DNA of 64,000 nt from Advenella sp. S44. Its GTDB lineage: Bacteria; Pseudomonadota; Gammaproteobacteria; Burkholderiales; Burkholderiaceae_B. Below the pieces are notes generated by a model. The model was not told where the DNA came from, made no database searches, and worked only from the letters and a program-made list of their open reading frames with translations. A program made the translations under genes and the position numbers. Location of the stretch: contig NZ_NEXS01000003.1 in the NCBI RefSeq assembly GCF_002810445.1, positions 310,001 through 374,000 on the forward strand, given 5' to 3'. Below, piece after piece: positions 1-8,199 of this stretch (its first letter is position 1; each line of letters starts with the position of its first letter).

Positions 1-1
1 C

Positions 2-622
2 ACGACAGCGCAGGAAACCGGCACGGCGGATGCGGGTGACACAGGCGCAGCCACCGACTCACAAACGTCTGCTGCCACGGAGTCGTCTGCCGCGCCGGTC
101 ACAGGCAATACCAACGGTGCGACGGCACCGGCAGGGCAGGCGGGCGCGAGTGCAGCAACTGCGGCTGCCGCTGCTGCCTCGGGCGGTCCGGCGGCTGCGG
201 CGACCAATACCGCACCCGCCTCAGCCGCGAATGAGTCCGCTGAGATGAAAGCGGCAGATGCCGCTCGCGAAGAAGATCAGAACCAGCTTGCCCAGGAAAA
301 GGCAGCGCTGGAAAAGGCGCGTCAGGAAGATGCACGCCTGAAGAAGGAGCGTGAACGCCGCCGAGCTGCCCAGGCGCGCGCCGAGCGCAACGCAGGCGCT
401 ACGAGCAATGCATCAAAAGGCACAGTTTCATTTGTGATCCGGCCGTGGGGTAATGTATTCATCAACGGACGTTCGCGTGGTGCCAGTCCGCCATTTCGCA
501 GTCTGCGGCTGGATCCGGGCACCTATAATGTCATGATTACAAACGGAGATTTGCCGCGCTATGTTCGGGTGATTACCGTCAAGGCCGGTGAAAATATCAC
601 AGTTGTACATCAATTCCAGTAA
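2..622 (+). CDS. PEGA-domain protein, C-terminal part (5' end outside window)
   Basis: The frame is open from the first bases of the window, so only the last 206 residues are seen. The visible part has three sections. First is an Ala/Thr/Ser/Gly-rich linker of about 80 residues. Next is a highly charged Lys/Glu/Arg helix that is probably a coiled coil (for example AQEKAALEKARQEDARLKKE). Last is a C-terminal beta-rich module of about 65 residues with features of a PEGA domain: GNVFINGRSRGASPP, LDPGTYNV and a final VKAGE turn. PEGA modules often end bacterial Ser/Thr kinases or surface proteins, and a disordered linker before one fits a kinase, but no kinase domain is visible here. The next gene, a TRAP binding protein, starts about 40 bp downstream on the same strand. 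Function is inferred only from the domain. Confidence 0.7.
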   Translation, partial: TTAQETGTADAGDTGAATDSQTSAATESSAAPVTGNTNGATAPAGQAGASAATAAAAAASGGPAAAATNTAPASAANESAEMKAADAAREEDQNQLAQEKAALEKARQEDARLKKERERRRAAQARAERNAGATSNASKGTVSFVIRPWGNVFINGRSRGASPPFRSLRLDPGTYNVMITNGDLPRYVRVITVKAGENITVVHQFQ

Positions 623-663
623 CATGCGGGGTAAGATCAATCACTAATACGGATGTGGACGGG

Positions 664-1947
664 ATGAAAAGGGTAGTATTGCGCAGGTTTTTTCTTCCGG
701 GGGCCTGTGCGGCATTATTGTTGCTGCATGCTCCTGTGGCTACGGCGCAAAGTGCGGGTGGCTATAAGCCTGAGTACTCGCTTTCGTTTGTGTCCGACGA
801 GCGCATTGTGATCGGCAGGACTGCCAAGCGCTGGCGAGATCTGGTCGCGGAGAAAACGGAAGGACGTGTCAATATCCGGATGTATCCCAATGCATCGCTG
901 GTCAAAGGCGAGCAGACCCGCGAAGCGACGGCCGTGCGCCAGGGTGTAGCCGATATGGCTGTCGCTTCCGCAAGTAACTGGTCAAGCCAGTTCCGCGCGC
1001 TGTCGGTGTTCTCCCTTCCATTTTTTATTCCCGACATTGATGGCACCGCGGCGCTGATCCGGGGCGACCTGGGTAACCTGGTGCGTGACAATATGGACAA
1101 GGCGGGCATCGTCACCCTGGCATGGGGAACCTCGGGCTACCGCCAGCTAAGTAACTCGCTGCGGCCGGTGCAGTCGCCTGCCGATCTGAAGGGTATGCGG
1201 ATCCGCGTGATCGGCCTGCCACTCTTTATGGACTTTTTCAAGGCGCTGGGCGCCGCGCCGGTACAGCTGAATCTGACGAGTTTACCCGATGCTTTGCAGA
1301 AAAAGGCCATTGATGGACAAGACAATCCCCTATCGGTTTTTACTGGCTTTAAATTCAATGAAATGGGCCAGAAATATCTGACAATGTGGAATTATCCGGC
1401 AGAGCCGATTTTTATCGCCGTCAACAAGAACGTCTGGAACAACTGGTCCCGCGACGACCAGCAACGGGTTCGCGAGGCCGCAGAGCAGGCAATGAGCGAA
1501 ACGGCCCCGATCCAGACCGCGCAGACAGCCCGACAGGCGCTTGATAAGACAGTCAGCCAACTGACGCAGGCAGGTGTGCAGGTAACACAGCTGACCGACC
1601 AGCAGCAGGCGGCATTCAAGAGCGCCACATCCGGCGTTGTGCAGAACTGGTCCGACAGAATCGGCCAGGATTTGATTACGATTGCCAATGCCGATATCAA
1701 ACGGGGACCCGGTTTGCCGCCGGCCAGCGACCCCAATGCCGTCCCTGACTCTGCCTTGCCGGCTTCGCCCAATCCGCAGCCGCCGCCTGCCGATGAGACC
1801 AGCCCTGCCCCGTCCGACGCTGCACCAGATAACCCGGAACAAGCTGCACCAGATAACCCGGAACAAGCTGCACCAGATAACCCGGAACAAGCCACGCCTG
1901 ATGACCCGGCACAAGCTACACCTGCAGACCAAGAGTCAGACAACTGA
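664..1947 (+). CDS. TRAP-type C4-dicarboxylate transporter periplasmic binding protein (DctP family) with repeat tail
   Basis: Periplasmic solute receptor of the DctP/TRAP family. An N-terminal signal peptide (LPGACAALLLLHAPVATA) probably ends before QSAGG. The receptor fold follows, with family-typical stretches RVNIRMYPNASLVKGEQT, VADMAVASASNWSS and LKGMRIRVIG. From about residue 350 the chain becomes a Pro/Ala/Asp-rich tail containing a tandem octapeptide (DNPEQAAP), which is unusual for a soluble receptor. The start is taken at ATG 664; an in-frame GTG at 655 would add three residues. No DctQ or DctM membrane subunit lies nearby: the upstream gene is a PEGA protein and the downstream gene, putA, is convergent. 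The receptor must therefore use subunits encoded elsewhere or have another role. The substrate cannot be read from sequence. Confidence 0.85.
   Translation: MKRVVLRRFFLPGACAALLLLHAPVATAQSAGGYKPEYSLSFVSDERIVIGRTAKRWRDLVAEKTEGRVNIRMYPNASLVKGEQTREATAVRQGVADMAVASASNWSSQFRALSVFSLPFFIPDIDGTAALIRGDLGNLVRDNMDKAGIVTLAWGTSGYRQLSNSLRPVQSPADLKGMRIRVIGLPLFMDFFKALGAAPVQLNLTSLPDALQKKAIDGQDNPLSVFTGFKFNEMGQKYLTMWNYPAEPIFIAVNKNVWNNWSRDDQQRVREAAEQAMSETAPIQTAQTARQALDKTVSQLTQAGVQVTQLTDQQQAAFKSATSGVVQNWSDRIGQDLITIANADIKRGPGLPPASDPNAVPDSALPASPNPQPPPADETSPAPSDAAPDNPEQAAPDNPEQAAPDNPEQATPDDPAQATPADQESDN
1822..1917 (+). repeat. 24-bp tandem repeat, three near-identical copies plus one diverged, inside the TRAP receptor gene
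   Basis: The unit begins gcaccagataacccgg and recurs from 1822, 1846 and 1870, followed by a diverged copy from about 1894. It encodes an octapeptide of the type APDNPEQA. Because the unit length is a multiple of three, copy number can change without a frameshift, giving a variable-length acidic, proline-rich tail. Confidence 0.9.
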
Positions 1948-2049
1948 CAGCGGTCCGGCCACCGCTGGCGGACTCGAACAAAACCGTGTTCGCCTGCCGC
2001 CAGCCAGGGTCGTGTTCCAGCCCCCATCGCTGACCGACACGCTGTACAC

Positions 2050-2104
2050 AAAAAAGCACTGTCAGAATCCGGATTTTCATTCCGTTTCCTGCAGTGCATT
2101 TTTT
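2050..2104. terminator. Probable bidirectional terminator between convergent genes
   Basis: An A-run followed by GCACTG pairs with CAGTGC followed by ATTTTTT, around a loop of about 30 bases. It lies between the convergent TRAP receptor gene (+) and putA (-), and each arm ends in a run that would be poly-U in the transcript of the corresponding strand. The six-pair GC-containing stem is short and the loop long, so confidence is moderate. Confidence 0.5.
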
Positions 2105-2127
2105 GTCCCGATAGGGGCAGAGGCGGG

Positions 2128-2170
2128 TGCAAGTGCGCCTGCTGTAAAACAGACCGGATGCGCACTTGCA
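2128..2170. repeat. Perfect 11-bp inverted repeat downstream of putA
   Basis: TGCAAGTGCGC at 2128-2138 is exactly complementary in reverse to GCGCACTTGCA at 2160-2170. The 21-base spacer contains a smaller TGT/ACA symmetry. No T-run follows on either strand, so this is not a standard intrinsic terminator. It begins about 40 bp beyond the putA stop codon and could be a structured 3' end or a protein site. Confidence 0.7.
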
Positions 2171-2208
2171 GGCCACTAACGCTGCCTGCGTTTAACGCCT
2201 GGCTGGTT

Positions 2209-5200
2209 TTAAGCGATAGTCATCAGGCTGGCGTTACCGCCGGCTGCCGCGGTATTGGTGCTGATACTCTGCTCATGGACCAGGCCACTGATGGCATAGC
2301 GACGTCCCTGCAGGATTTCATCCGTTTGCAGGCCCTGGGCAATGACAATCGGGCCTTTCTTTGCAGCCAATTGCAGATTCAATCGGCGCAGGGTGTCGCC
2401 ATCGCCTTCGAATAGGGCAGCATCCAGCGCCGCATCGCTGATGCGGTCTTCAGCAATAAACTCGATGGGCTGGACAGCCTGGGCCCGGGCGATTGCGCTT
2501 ATCCATTCCCGTACCGACGGCGTGTCCACAAACAGGGCCTGATTGCCTGAATCCAGAATTTGCTCCAGTTGAAGACCGGCGCCTTCGGCAGAGGCAGGCC
2601 AGGCCAGCACGGTGCCGCGCGGCACCAGCCGATACACATTGGTCTCGCCGGTAGGGCCTGGCAACAACGTGCCGGCAGGGTTCAGGCCCGGCAGGTCGAC
2701 CCCTCTTGGCATATCGTCGTTGCCCTGGGAGAGCAGGCGATACAGATAGAGCGGGCCGCCCGCCTTGGGCCCGGTGCCTGATAGACCCTGGCCACCGAAA
2801 GGCTGAACGCCAACTACCGCGCCCACGATATTGCGGTTGACATAAATGTTGCCAGCGTGAATGCGGCTGCTGACGCGGGCAATGGTCTCGTCTATGCGAG
2901 AGTGAATACCGAAGGTCAGTCCATAACCTGTCGCATTGATCTTGTCGATCAGCGCGTCCAGTTCCGCCCGTTTGTAGCGCACAACGTGCAGGACCGGACC
3001 GAACACTTCGCGCTCCAGTTCGCTGATGTCATTAAGTTCGATAATGGTAGGTGCGACAAACGTGCCCTTGTCGGTGGCGCCGTCAAGCGGCAACTGTTCA
3101 ACGATATGGCCAGACTGACGCATTTTCAGGATATGACGCTCAATAATCTGGCGCGCCTGCTCGTCAATGACCGGGCCCACGTCGGTAGAGAGCAAGTCGG
3201 GGCGGCCGACGGACAGTTCCTTCATTGCGCCCTTGATCATAGTCAGCACATGGTCGGCTGCATCTTCCTGAATGCACAGCACCCGCAGGGCAGAGCAGCG
3301 CTGTCCGGCAGAATCGAATGCCGAATTGAGCACATCGTATACCACCTGCTCGGCCAGTGCAGAGGAGTCGACAATCAGCGCATTCTGGCCGCCGGTTTCA
3401 GCAATCAGCGGGATCGGATGACCATGATTGTCCAGGCGCGCCGCCAGCTTGCCCGCAATAATGCGCGCCACCTCGGTCGAGCCGGTGAACATGACGCCGC
3501 GAATGTCCGGATGGGATACGAGCTGGTCGCCCACGGTTTCACCTGGGCCTGGCAGCAGTTGTACCGCTTCTTTGGGGATGCCGGCTTCATGCAGAATGGC
3601 GACGGCTTGGGCTGCGATCAATGGCGTTTGCTCGGCGGGTTTGGCCAGTACGGTGTTGCCCGCTGCCAGCGCGGCGCTCACTTGCCCGGTGAAAATTGCC
3701 AGCGGAAAGTTCCACGGGCTGATGCACAGTACCGGGCCCAGGGGGCGATGTCGATCTTCATTGAAGTCGTCTTCGATCTGGTCGGCATAATAGCGCAGGA
3801 AATCGACGGCCTCGCGCACTTCTGCAATGGCGTTGGGCAGGGACTTGCCGGCTTCGCGCACGATCAGGCCAAGCAGGGGCTGCATGCGCGATTCCAGCAA
3901 TTGGGCAGCGCGACGCAAGGCACTGGCACGATCTTCAATCGGCGTGGCTTGCCAGATGGGCGCCATCGTTGTGGCCGCGGCCATGGCCTGGGTGACATCA
4001 TCGGCGGTCGCTTCAATGACTTCACCGACCACATCGCGCTGATCGGCCGGATTGAGCATTGGCTTGCGGCTGGTGGTATCGCTTTGTTCATTGTCTGCGT
4101 CATACAGCGTGGGGGCGGCCAGCCAGGGCTGAGTGGCGCCATTGAGTAGTGCCGCCGCCAGTGAACCCAGGCGATGCTCGTTGGTCAGGTCCAGGCCGCT
4201 TGAATTGCGTCTGCCGGGCTCGCCATCGGTGCTGTATAAATCGCGTGGCAGTGGAATTTTTTCGTGTGGTGCACCCAGCGGCGTCATGGCGCTGGCCACC
4301 TCGATCGGGTTGGCAACCAGGGTGTTGATATCAATGTTTTCGTCGCCGATCTGGTTGACGAACGATGTATTGGCGCCGTTTTCCAGCAAGCGCCGCACCA
4401 GATATGCCAGCAGCGTTTCGTGTGTGCCAACAGGCGCATAAATGCGGCAGGGGCGATTGAGTTTTTTGCTGCCGACGACTTCTGAATAGAGAGCTTCGCC
4501 CATGCCATGCAGGCACTGGAACTCGTACTGACCCGGATAGTAATTATTACCTGCCAGGTGATAAATGGCAGCCAGCGTTTGCGCATTGTGCGTGGCAAAT
4601 TGCGGATACACGGCATCGGGTGCCGACAGCAGTTTGCGGGCGCAGGCCAGATAGGAAACATCGGTGTAGACCTTGCGGGTATAGACCGGATAGTCTTCGA
4701 GCCCATCCAGTTGTGCGCGTTTGATTTCCGTATCCCAGTAAGCACCCTTGACCAGCCGGACCATCAGGCGATGACGAGTGCGACGGCCCAGGTCAATGAC
4801 ATAATCGATCACATGGGGTGCGCGCTTCTGGTAGGCCTGGATTACGAACCCGATGCCGTTCCAGCCTTCGAATTCGCGGGCGGCGCAAAGGGCTTCGAGC
4901 AGATCCAGGGAAAGTTCGAGTCGGTCGGCTTCTTCGGCATCGATGTTCAGACCGACATCGTAGGAACGAGCCAGGCGCGTCAGCGCTACCAGCCGTGGCA
5001 GCAATTGACTCATGACCCGGTCACGCTGGGCGCGTGAATACCGTGGGTGCAGGGCAGACAGCTTGATCGAAATGCCTGGGCCCTCATAGATGCCGCGACC
5101 GCCCGAAGCCTTGCCGATTGCATGAATCGCCTGCTCGTAGGATTCATAGTAGCGTTGCGCATCGACCGCGGTGGTGGCTGCCTCGCCCAACATATCGTAG

Positions 5201-6033
5201 CTGTAGCGGAAACCTTCGGCTTCGAATTTGCGGCTATTGGCCAGCGCCGACGAAATTGTCTGGCCCGACACAAATTGTTCGCCCATCATGCGCATGGCCA
5301 TATTGACGCCCTGGCGAATGAGCGGCTCGCCCCCCTTGGCAATCATGCGGGTGAGGGCCTTGGACAGGTTTTGCTCGCTGTTGACTGCGACCAGCCTGCC
5401 GGTCAGCATCAGGCCCCAGGTGGCGGCGTTGACGAACAGCGACGGAGAGCTGCCCATATGGGACTTCCAGTCCCCGTGACTGATCTTGTCCCGGATCAGG
5501 GCATCGCGCGTGGCGCGGTCTGGAATACGCAGCAGCGCTTCGGCCAGGCACATAAGGGCGACGCCTTCCTGACTGGACAGCGCAAATTCCTGGATCAGGC
5601 CTTCGACACCGCCGCCGGGGCTTTTGTCTTTCAGTGACTTGACCAGTTTGAGGGCCAGTTCACGCGTCTGTTCAGGCTTGGCCAGCGCCGCCTGCTCCAG
5701 TAGCAGGGGAACGCATTCGGGTTCGGGCCGACGGTATGCCGAGGTAATCGCCGCCCGTAGCACCGATTGCGGCTGCACGTCCTGACCGAATTCATAGAAT
5801 GGCGGCTTGCGGCTATCCAGCGGATAATTTACGGCATTATCGCTTTCCGTGGTTGTTGGTGTCAGGTGACGCAATTCGTCGGGCGTCAGGCCCCGTTCAA
5901 TCTGCTCCAGATACGTAATCAGCGCCTGCTTATGCAGCCAGTGCGGGGTGCAGTTCAGTTTATCTGCATGATATTGAAGGCGATTTTTCAGGTCAATATC
6001 GACCTTGATGCCTAATGTGGTAGTCGTAGCCAT
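2209..6033 (-). CDS. putA: Trifunctional PutA: transcriptional repressor, proline dehydrogenase and L-glutamate-gamma-semialdehyde dehydrogenase
   Basis: Oxidises proline to glutamate in two steps: FAD-dependent proline dehydrogenase, then NAD-dependent P5C dehydrogenase. The 1274-residue chain begins with a ribbon-helix-helix DNA-binding region (TTTTLGIKVDIDLKNRL, then TPHWLHKQALITYLEQIE), as in autoregulatory PutA of enterobacteria. The proline dehydrogenase barrel carries RLVKGAYWDTEIKRAQ. The aldehyde dehydrogenase part has ETGGQNALIVDSSAL and the catalytic SAGQRCSAL, with Cys at about residue 913. A further C-terminal domain of about 150 residues matches the long PutA class. ATG 6033 is chosen because the RHH domain starts there; a TTG two codons upstream is also open. 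The flavoprotein normally represses its own gene when proline is low and binds the membrane when proline is oxidised. Three GGTTAACC palindromes lie upstream. Confidence 0.97.
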   Translation of the reverse strand: MATTTTLGIKVDIDLKNRLQYHADKLNCTPHWLHKQALITYLEQIERGLTPDELRHLTPTTTESDNAVNYPLDSRKPPFYEFGQDVQPQSVLRAAITSAYRRPEPECVPLLLEQAALAKPEQTRELALKLVKSLKDKSPGGGVEGLIQEFALSSQEGVALMCLAEALLRIPDRATRDALIRDKISHGDWKSHMGSSPSLFVNAATWGLMLTGRLVAVNSEQNLSKALTRMIAKGGEPLIRQGVNMAMRMMGEQFVSGQTISSALANSRKFEAEGFRYSYDMLGEAATTAVDAQRYYESYEQAIHAIGKASGGRGIYEGPGISIKLSALHPRYSRAQRDRVMSQLLPRLVALTRLARSYDVGLNIDAEEADRLELSLDLLEALCAAREFEGWNGIGFVIQAYQKRAPHVIDYVIDLGRRTRHRLMVRLVKGAYWDTEIKRAQLDGLEDYPVYTRKVYTDVSYLACARKLLSAPDAVYPQFATHNAQTLAAIYHLAGNNYYPGQYEFQCLHGMGEALYSEVVGSKKLNRPCRIYAPVGTHETLLAYLVRRLLENGANTSFVNQIGDENIDINTLVANPIEVASAMTPLGAPHEKIPLPRDLYSTDGEPGRRNSSGLDLTNEHRLGSLAAALLNGATQPWLAAPTLYDADNEQSDTTSRKPMLNPADQRDVVGEVIEATADDVTQAMAAATTMAPIWQATPIEDRASALRRAAQLLESRMQPLLGLIVREAGKSLPNAIAEVREAVDFLRYYADQIEDDFNEDRHRPLGPVLCISPWNFPLAIFTGQVSAALAAGNTVLAKPAEQTPLIAAQAVAILHEAGIPKEAVQLLPGPGETVGDQLVSHPDIRGVMFTGSTEVARIIAGKLAARLDNHGHPIPLIAETGGQNALIVDSSALAEQVVYDVLNSAFDSAGQRCSALRVLCIQEDAADHVLTMIKGAMKELSVGRPDLLSTDVGPVIDEQARQIIERHILKMRQSGHIVEQLPLDGATDKGTFVAPTIIELNDISELEREVFGPVLHVVRYKRAELDALIDKINATGYGLTFGIHSRIDETIARVSSRIHAGNIYVNRNIVGAVVGVQPFGGQGLSGTGPKAGGPLYLYRLLSQGNDDMPRGVDLPGLNPAGTLLPGPTGETNVYRLVPRGTVLAWPASAEGAGLQLEQILDSGNQALFVDTPSVREWISAIARAQAVQPIEFIAEDRISDAALDAALFEGDGDTLRRLNLQLAAKKGPIVIAQGLQTDEILQGRRYAISGLVHEQSISTNTAAAGGNASLMTIA

Positions 6034-6364
6034 ATGCAACTCAAGTCTGATTGGGTGATGACGCTGAGCGTACCGAATCTGTCGAAAAAATTATATTAGG
6101 GTTAACCCGAAATAAAACGGTTAACCTATGGATTTATTGAAGTATTTGAGTGGTATTGGCGCGATAAAAAGCGAGGTTAACCGGTGATGGGCATTGGAGA
6201 TGTGGAAAGCGTGGGACGAATAATCGGGCGGTTTGAAGCGTATGGCGCTTTCAATGCGGCTCTGCAACGGCGCAGTGGGGCCCCACGGCAACATGGCTAA
6301 TGAAATTGCCGGGTGCCACGCGCGTCGGACGCGGCTTCCCAAGGCGCCTGTTCCACCGAAGGCA
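6034..6364. other. putA upstream region, 331 bp, palindrome-rich
   Basis: Non-coding stretch between putA and the next gene on the same strand, ubiA. It is AT-rich next to putA and holds three GGTTAACC palindromes (listed separately). One TGCAAC at 6035-6040, immediately before the putA start codon, reads GTTGCA on the putA strand; this hexamer resembles the half-site reported for enterobacterial PutA. I could not assign a clear promoter, and no convincing ubiA terminator is visible. Confidence 0.6.
6099..6182. promoter_or_regulatory. Three GGTTAACC palindromes upstream of putA (candidate operators)
   Basis: Perfect palindromes are present at 6099-6108 (GGGTTAACCC), 6119-6126 (GGTTAACC) and 6175-6182 (GGTTAACC). 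Centre-to-centre distances are 19 bp and 56 bp. They lie 66 to 149 bp upstream of the putA start codon in an otherwise AT-rich stretch. Spacing of the first two near two helical turns is what cooperative binding of a dimeric regulator would require. The regulator is not identified. Confidence 0.5.
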
Positions 6365-7279
6365 TTACAGCAAGGTGCCGCCAAGGGAACCGGCAACCAG
6401 CAGCGTGCCGGTCCAGATATTGGCACGAAAAAGCGTGAAGCTGCGGTCAGGCTTGCGTACGTCAAAGGTGGACAGTTGCCAGTAGAAATGCAGGGCAATA
6501 ACCAGCATGCTGACATAATACAGCCAGCCAAACCCCAGCATGATGCCGGGCACGGTCCACAGTATGACGGTGCCTGCGTAAAATCCGATAAGCCAGGCCA
6601 GCCCCTGATCGCCAAAGCGAAGCGCGGTTGAACGCAATCCCAGCTGTGCGTCGTCTTTCATGTCGGTATATGCGTAAATCGTATCGTAGCCGATCTGCCA
6701 TGTGACGGCGCCCATCCACATAAGAATGGCCGCCAGCGGCACGCTATTGGTTGTGTCGGACCAGGCCATCAGCATTCCCCAATTGAAGGCAATGCCCAAA
6801 ACCACCTGGGGCCAGTAGGTAAAACGCTTGCACAACGGGTAAAGGAATACCAGCGGCACCAACGCGACGGCCAGCCAGCGGCTGTAGCTATTGATGAAAA
6901 ACAGCAGCAAACCGGCAACCGCCAATTGCGCCACCAGAAAGATAATGGCCTGTTTCAGAGTAATTTGCCCGCTGGTCAACGGACGAAAGCGGGTACGCTC
7001 TACATGTTTGTCGAATTCTCGGTCACAAATGTCATTGATCGTGCAGCCGACGCTGCGCATCAGCAAGGCACCAAGACAGAACACGACAAAGCGCAGCAGC
7101 GTGGGCAGGCCGTGTTGTGCCTGAATCAGTGCCGCGATACACGGCAAAAGCGTGAGCCAGGTGCCAACAGGCCGATCCAGCCGGCACAGTCGCGCATAAG
7201 GGCGCCAGGCCACGGGAAGATAGTGTTCTACCCAGTCATTATGGTGGATGTCATTAAGATCGGAATGGATGCTGGGCAT
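6365..7279 (-). CDS. ubiA: 4-hydroxybenzoate polyprenyltransferase (ubiquinone biosynthesis)
   Basis: Integral membrane prenyltransferase that attaches the polyprenyl tail to 4-hydroxybenzoate in ubiquinone synthesis. The 304-residue protein has the two aspartate-rich motifs that bind Mg-polyprenyl diphosphate: INDICDREFD at residues 81-90 and GYDTIYAYTDMKDD at about 197-210. Several hydrophobic membrane segments lie between and after them. ATG 7279 is chosen because the start MPSIHSDLNDIHHNDWVEHY resembles betaproteobacterial UbiA; the frame stays open upstream, but that extension runs through the intergenic region and looks non-coding. It is divergent from the methionine-sulfoxide reductase gene. 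No ubiC is adjacent. Confidence 0.95.
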   Translation of the reverse strand: MPSIHSDLNDIHHNDWVEHYLPVAWRPYARLCRLDRPVGTWLTLLPCIAALIQAQHGLPTLLRFVVFCLGALLMRSVGCTINDICDREFDKHVERTRFRPLTSGQITLKQAIIFLVAQLAVAGLLLFFINSYSRWLAVALVPLVFLYPLCKRFTYWPQVVLGIAFNWGMLMAWSDTTNSVPLAAILMWMGAVTWQIGYDTIYAYTDMKDDAQLGLRSTALRFGDQGLAWLIGFYAGTVILWTVPGIMLGFGWLYYVSMLVIALHFYWQLSTFDVRKPDRSFTLFRANIWTGTLLVAGSLGGTLL

Positions 7280-7562
7280 GTTTTGATCTGAAATGTCGCA
7301 AGGGCGTTGCGGTGGTACGAAAAAGGAGATTTTAAAGGTTTTGCTGCTCAAGGGGGCGCGCGCAACAGGCAGGCTGCAATATCCGGGCAGGCGGGCAGCG
7401 ACTTTTCCCGTAATGGCCCGCATTCTGGGTACAATTGGAGCCCCACTGTGCGGTGTTGGAAGCCATCCAATAGCGCATAGCCAATTTGCCGTTCATGCGC
7501 GCGGGGCGTTCTGTTTTGCGCCCAAGCGGCGTTGCAGCGACGTTCATTCTGTCAGACAGCCT

Positions 7563-8063
7563 ATGTTCAGCTTCGATAATGTTTCCGGCTTCAAGTCGGT
7601 TTCCGCCATGTACGACAACCTGGTTTCCCAGGCTCGGTCCGTTTTTGATGGCGAGCCGGACCGAATTGCCAATGCCGCCAATCTGGCGGCACTCGTTTAT
7701 CATACCGTACCCGATTTAAACTGGGCCGGTTTCTATTTCTATGATGGTAACGAACTGGTGCTTGGTCCCTTTCAGGGCCGGATCGCCTGCGTGCGTATCG
7801 CTATCGGAAAAGGCGTATGCGGTACGGCAGCAGCCACCGGTCAGGCGCAGTTGGTGCCCGACGTGTTTGCCTTTGCCGGCCATATCGCCTGCGATGTGGC
7901 ATCGCGCTCGGAAATCGTCATTCCGTTGCACAAGGACAATCAGCTGATCGGTGTCTGGGACGTAGACAGCCCCAGGCCGGGGCGCTTTACGCAAGAAGAT
8001 CAGGCGGGTATGCAGGCGCTGTGCCAGGTATGGCTGGACGCCTGTGATACGGTCGGCCAGTAG
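7563..8063 (+). CDS. Free methionine-(R)-sulfoxide reductase, GAF domain (YebR/fRMsr family)
   Basis: Reduces free L-methionine-(R)-sulfoxide using a single GAF domain; a cytosolic oxidative-damage repair enzyme. At 166 residues it is the usual length. The three family cysteines are present: Cys76 in GRIAC, Cys86 in GKGVCG and Cys110 in GHIACD. Their 10- and 24-residue spacing matches that of E. coli Cys84, Cys94 and Cys118. The substrate-pocket motif WDVDSP is also present. ATG 7563 starts the conserved domain. The frame is open back to 7293, but that extension does not look like part of the family. The gene stands alone, divergent from ubiA and about 140 bp before the antiporter-like gene. 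Confidence 0.92.
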   Translation: MFSFDNVSGFKSVSAMYDNLVSQARSVFDGEPDRIANAANLAALVYHTVPDLNWAGFYFYDGNELVLGPFQGRIACVRIAIGKGVCGTAAATGQAQLVPDVFAFAGHIACDVASRSEIVIPLHKDNQLIGVWDVDSPRPGRFTQEDQAGMQALCQVWLDACDTVGQ

Positions 8064-8199
8064 ATTTCATCGGTATGGGATGGCATTTGGCGGGGTGGTG
8101 CTACACAGATAAACCCTTACTTGCCCGTGTTTCGATTGAAATCATCATAGGGATGTTCGTAAAATCCCCCAATTTGTCAGTCACACATAAAGGATAATA

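Noticed and set aside
2857-4149. 430-codon open frame on the plus strand opposite putA
   Set aside because: It lies wholly antisense to a strongly conserved enzyme gene, has no family resemblance, and long antisense frames are expected at this codon bias.
6035-6040. TGCAAC (GTTGCA on the putA strand) as a PutA operator
   Set aside because: A single hexamer at the start codon is expected by chance often enough; mentioned with putA but not listed as a separate site.
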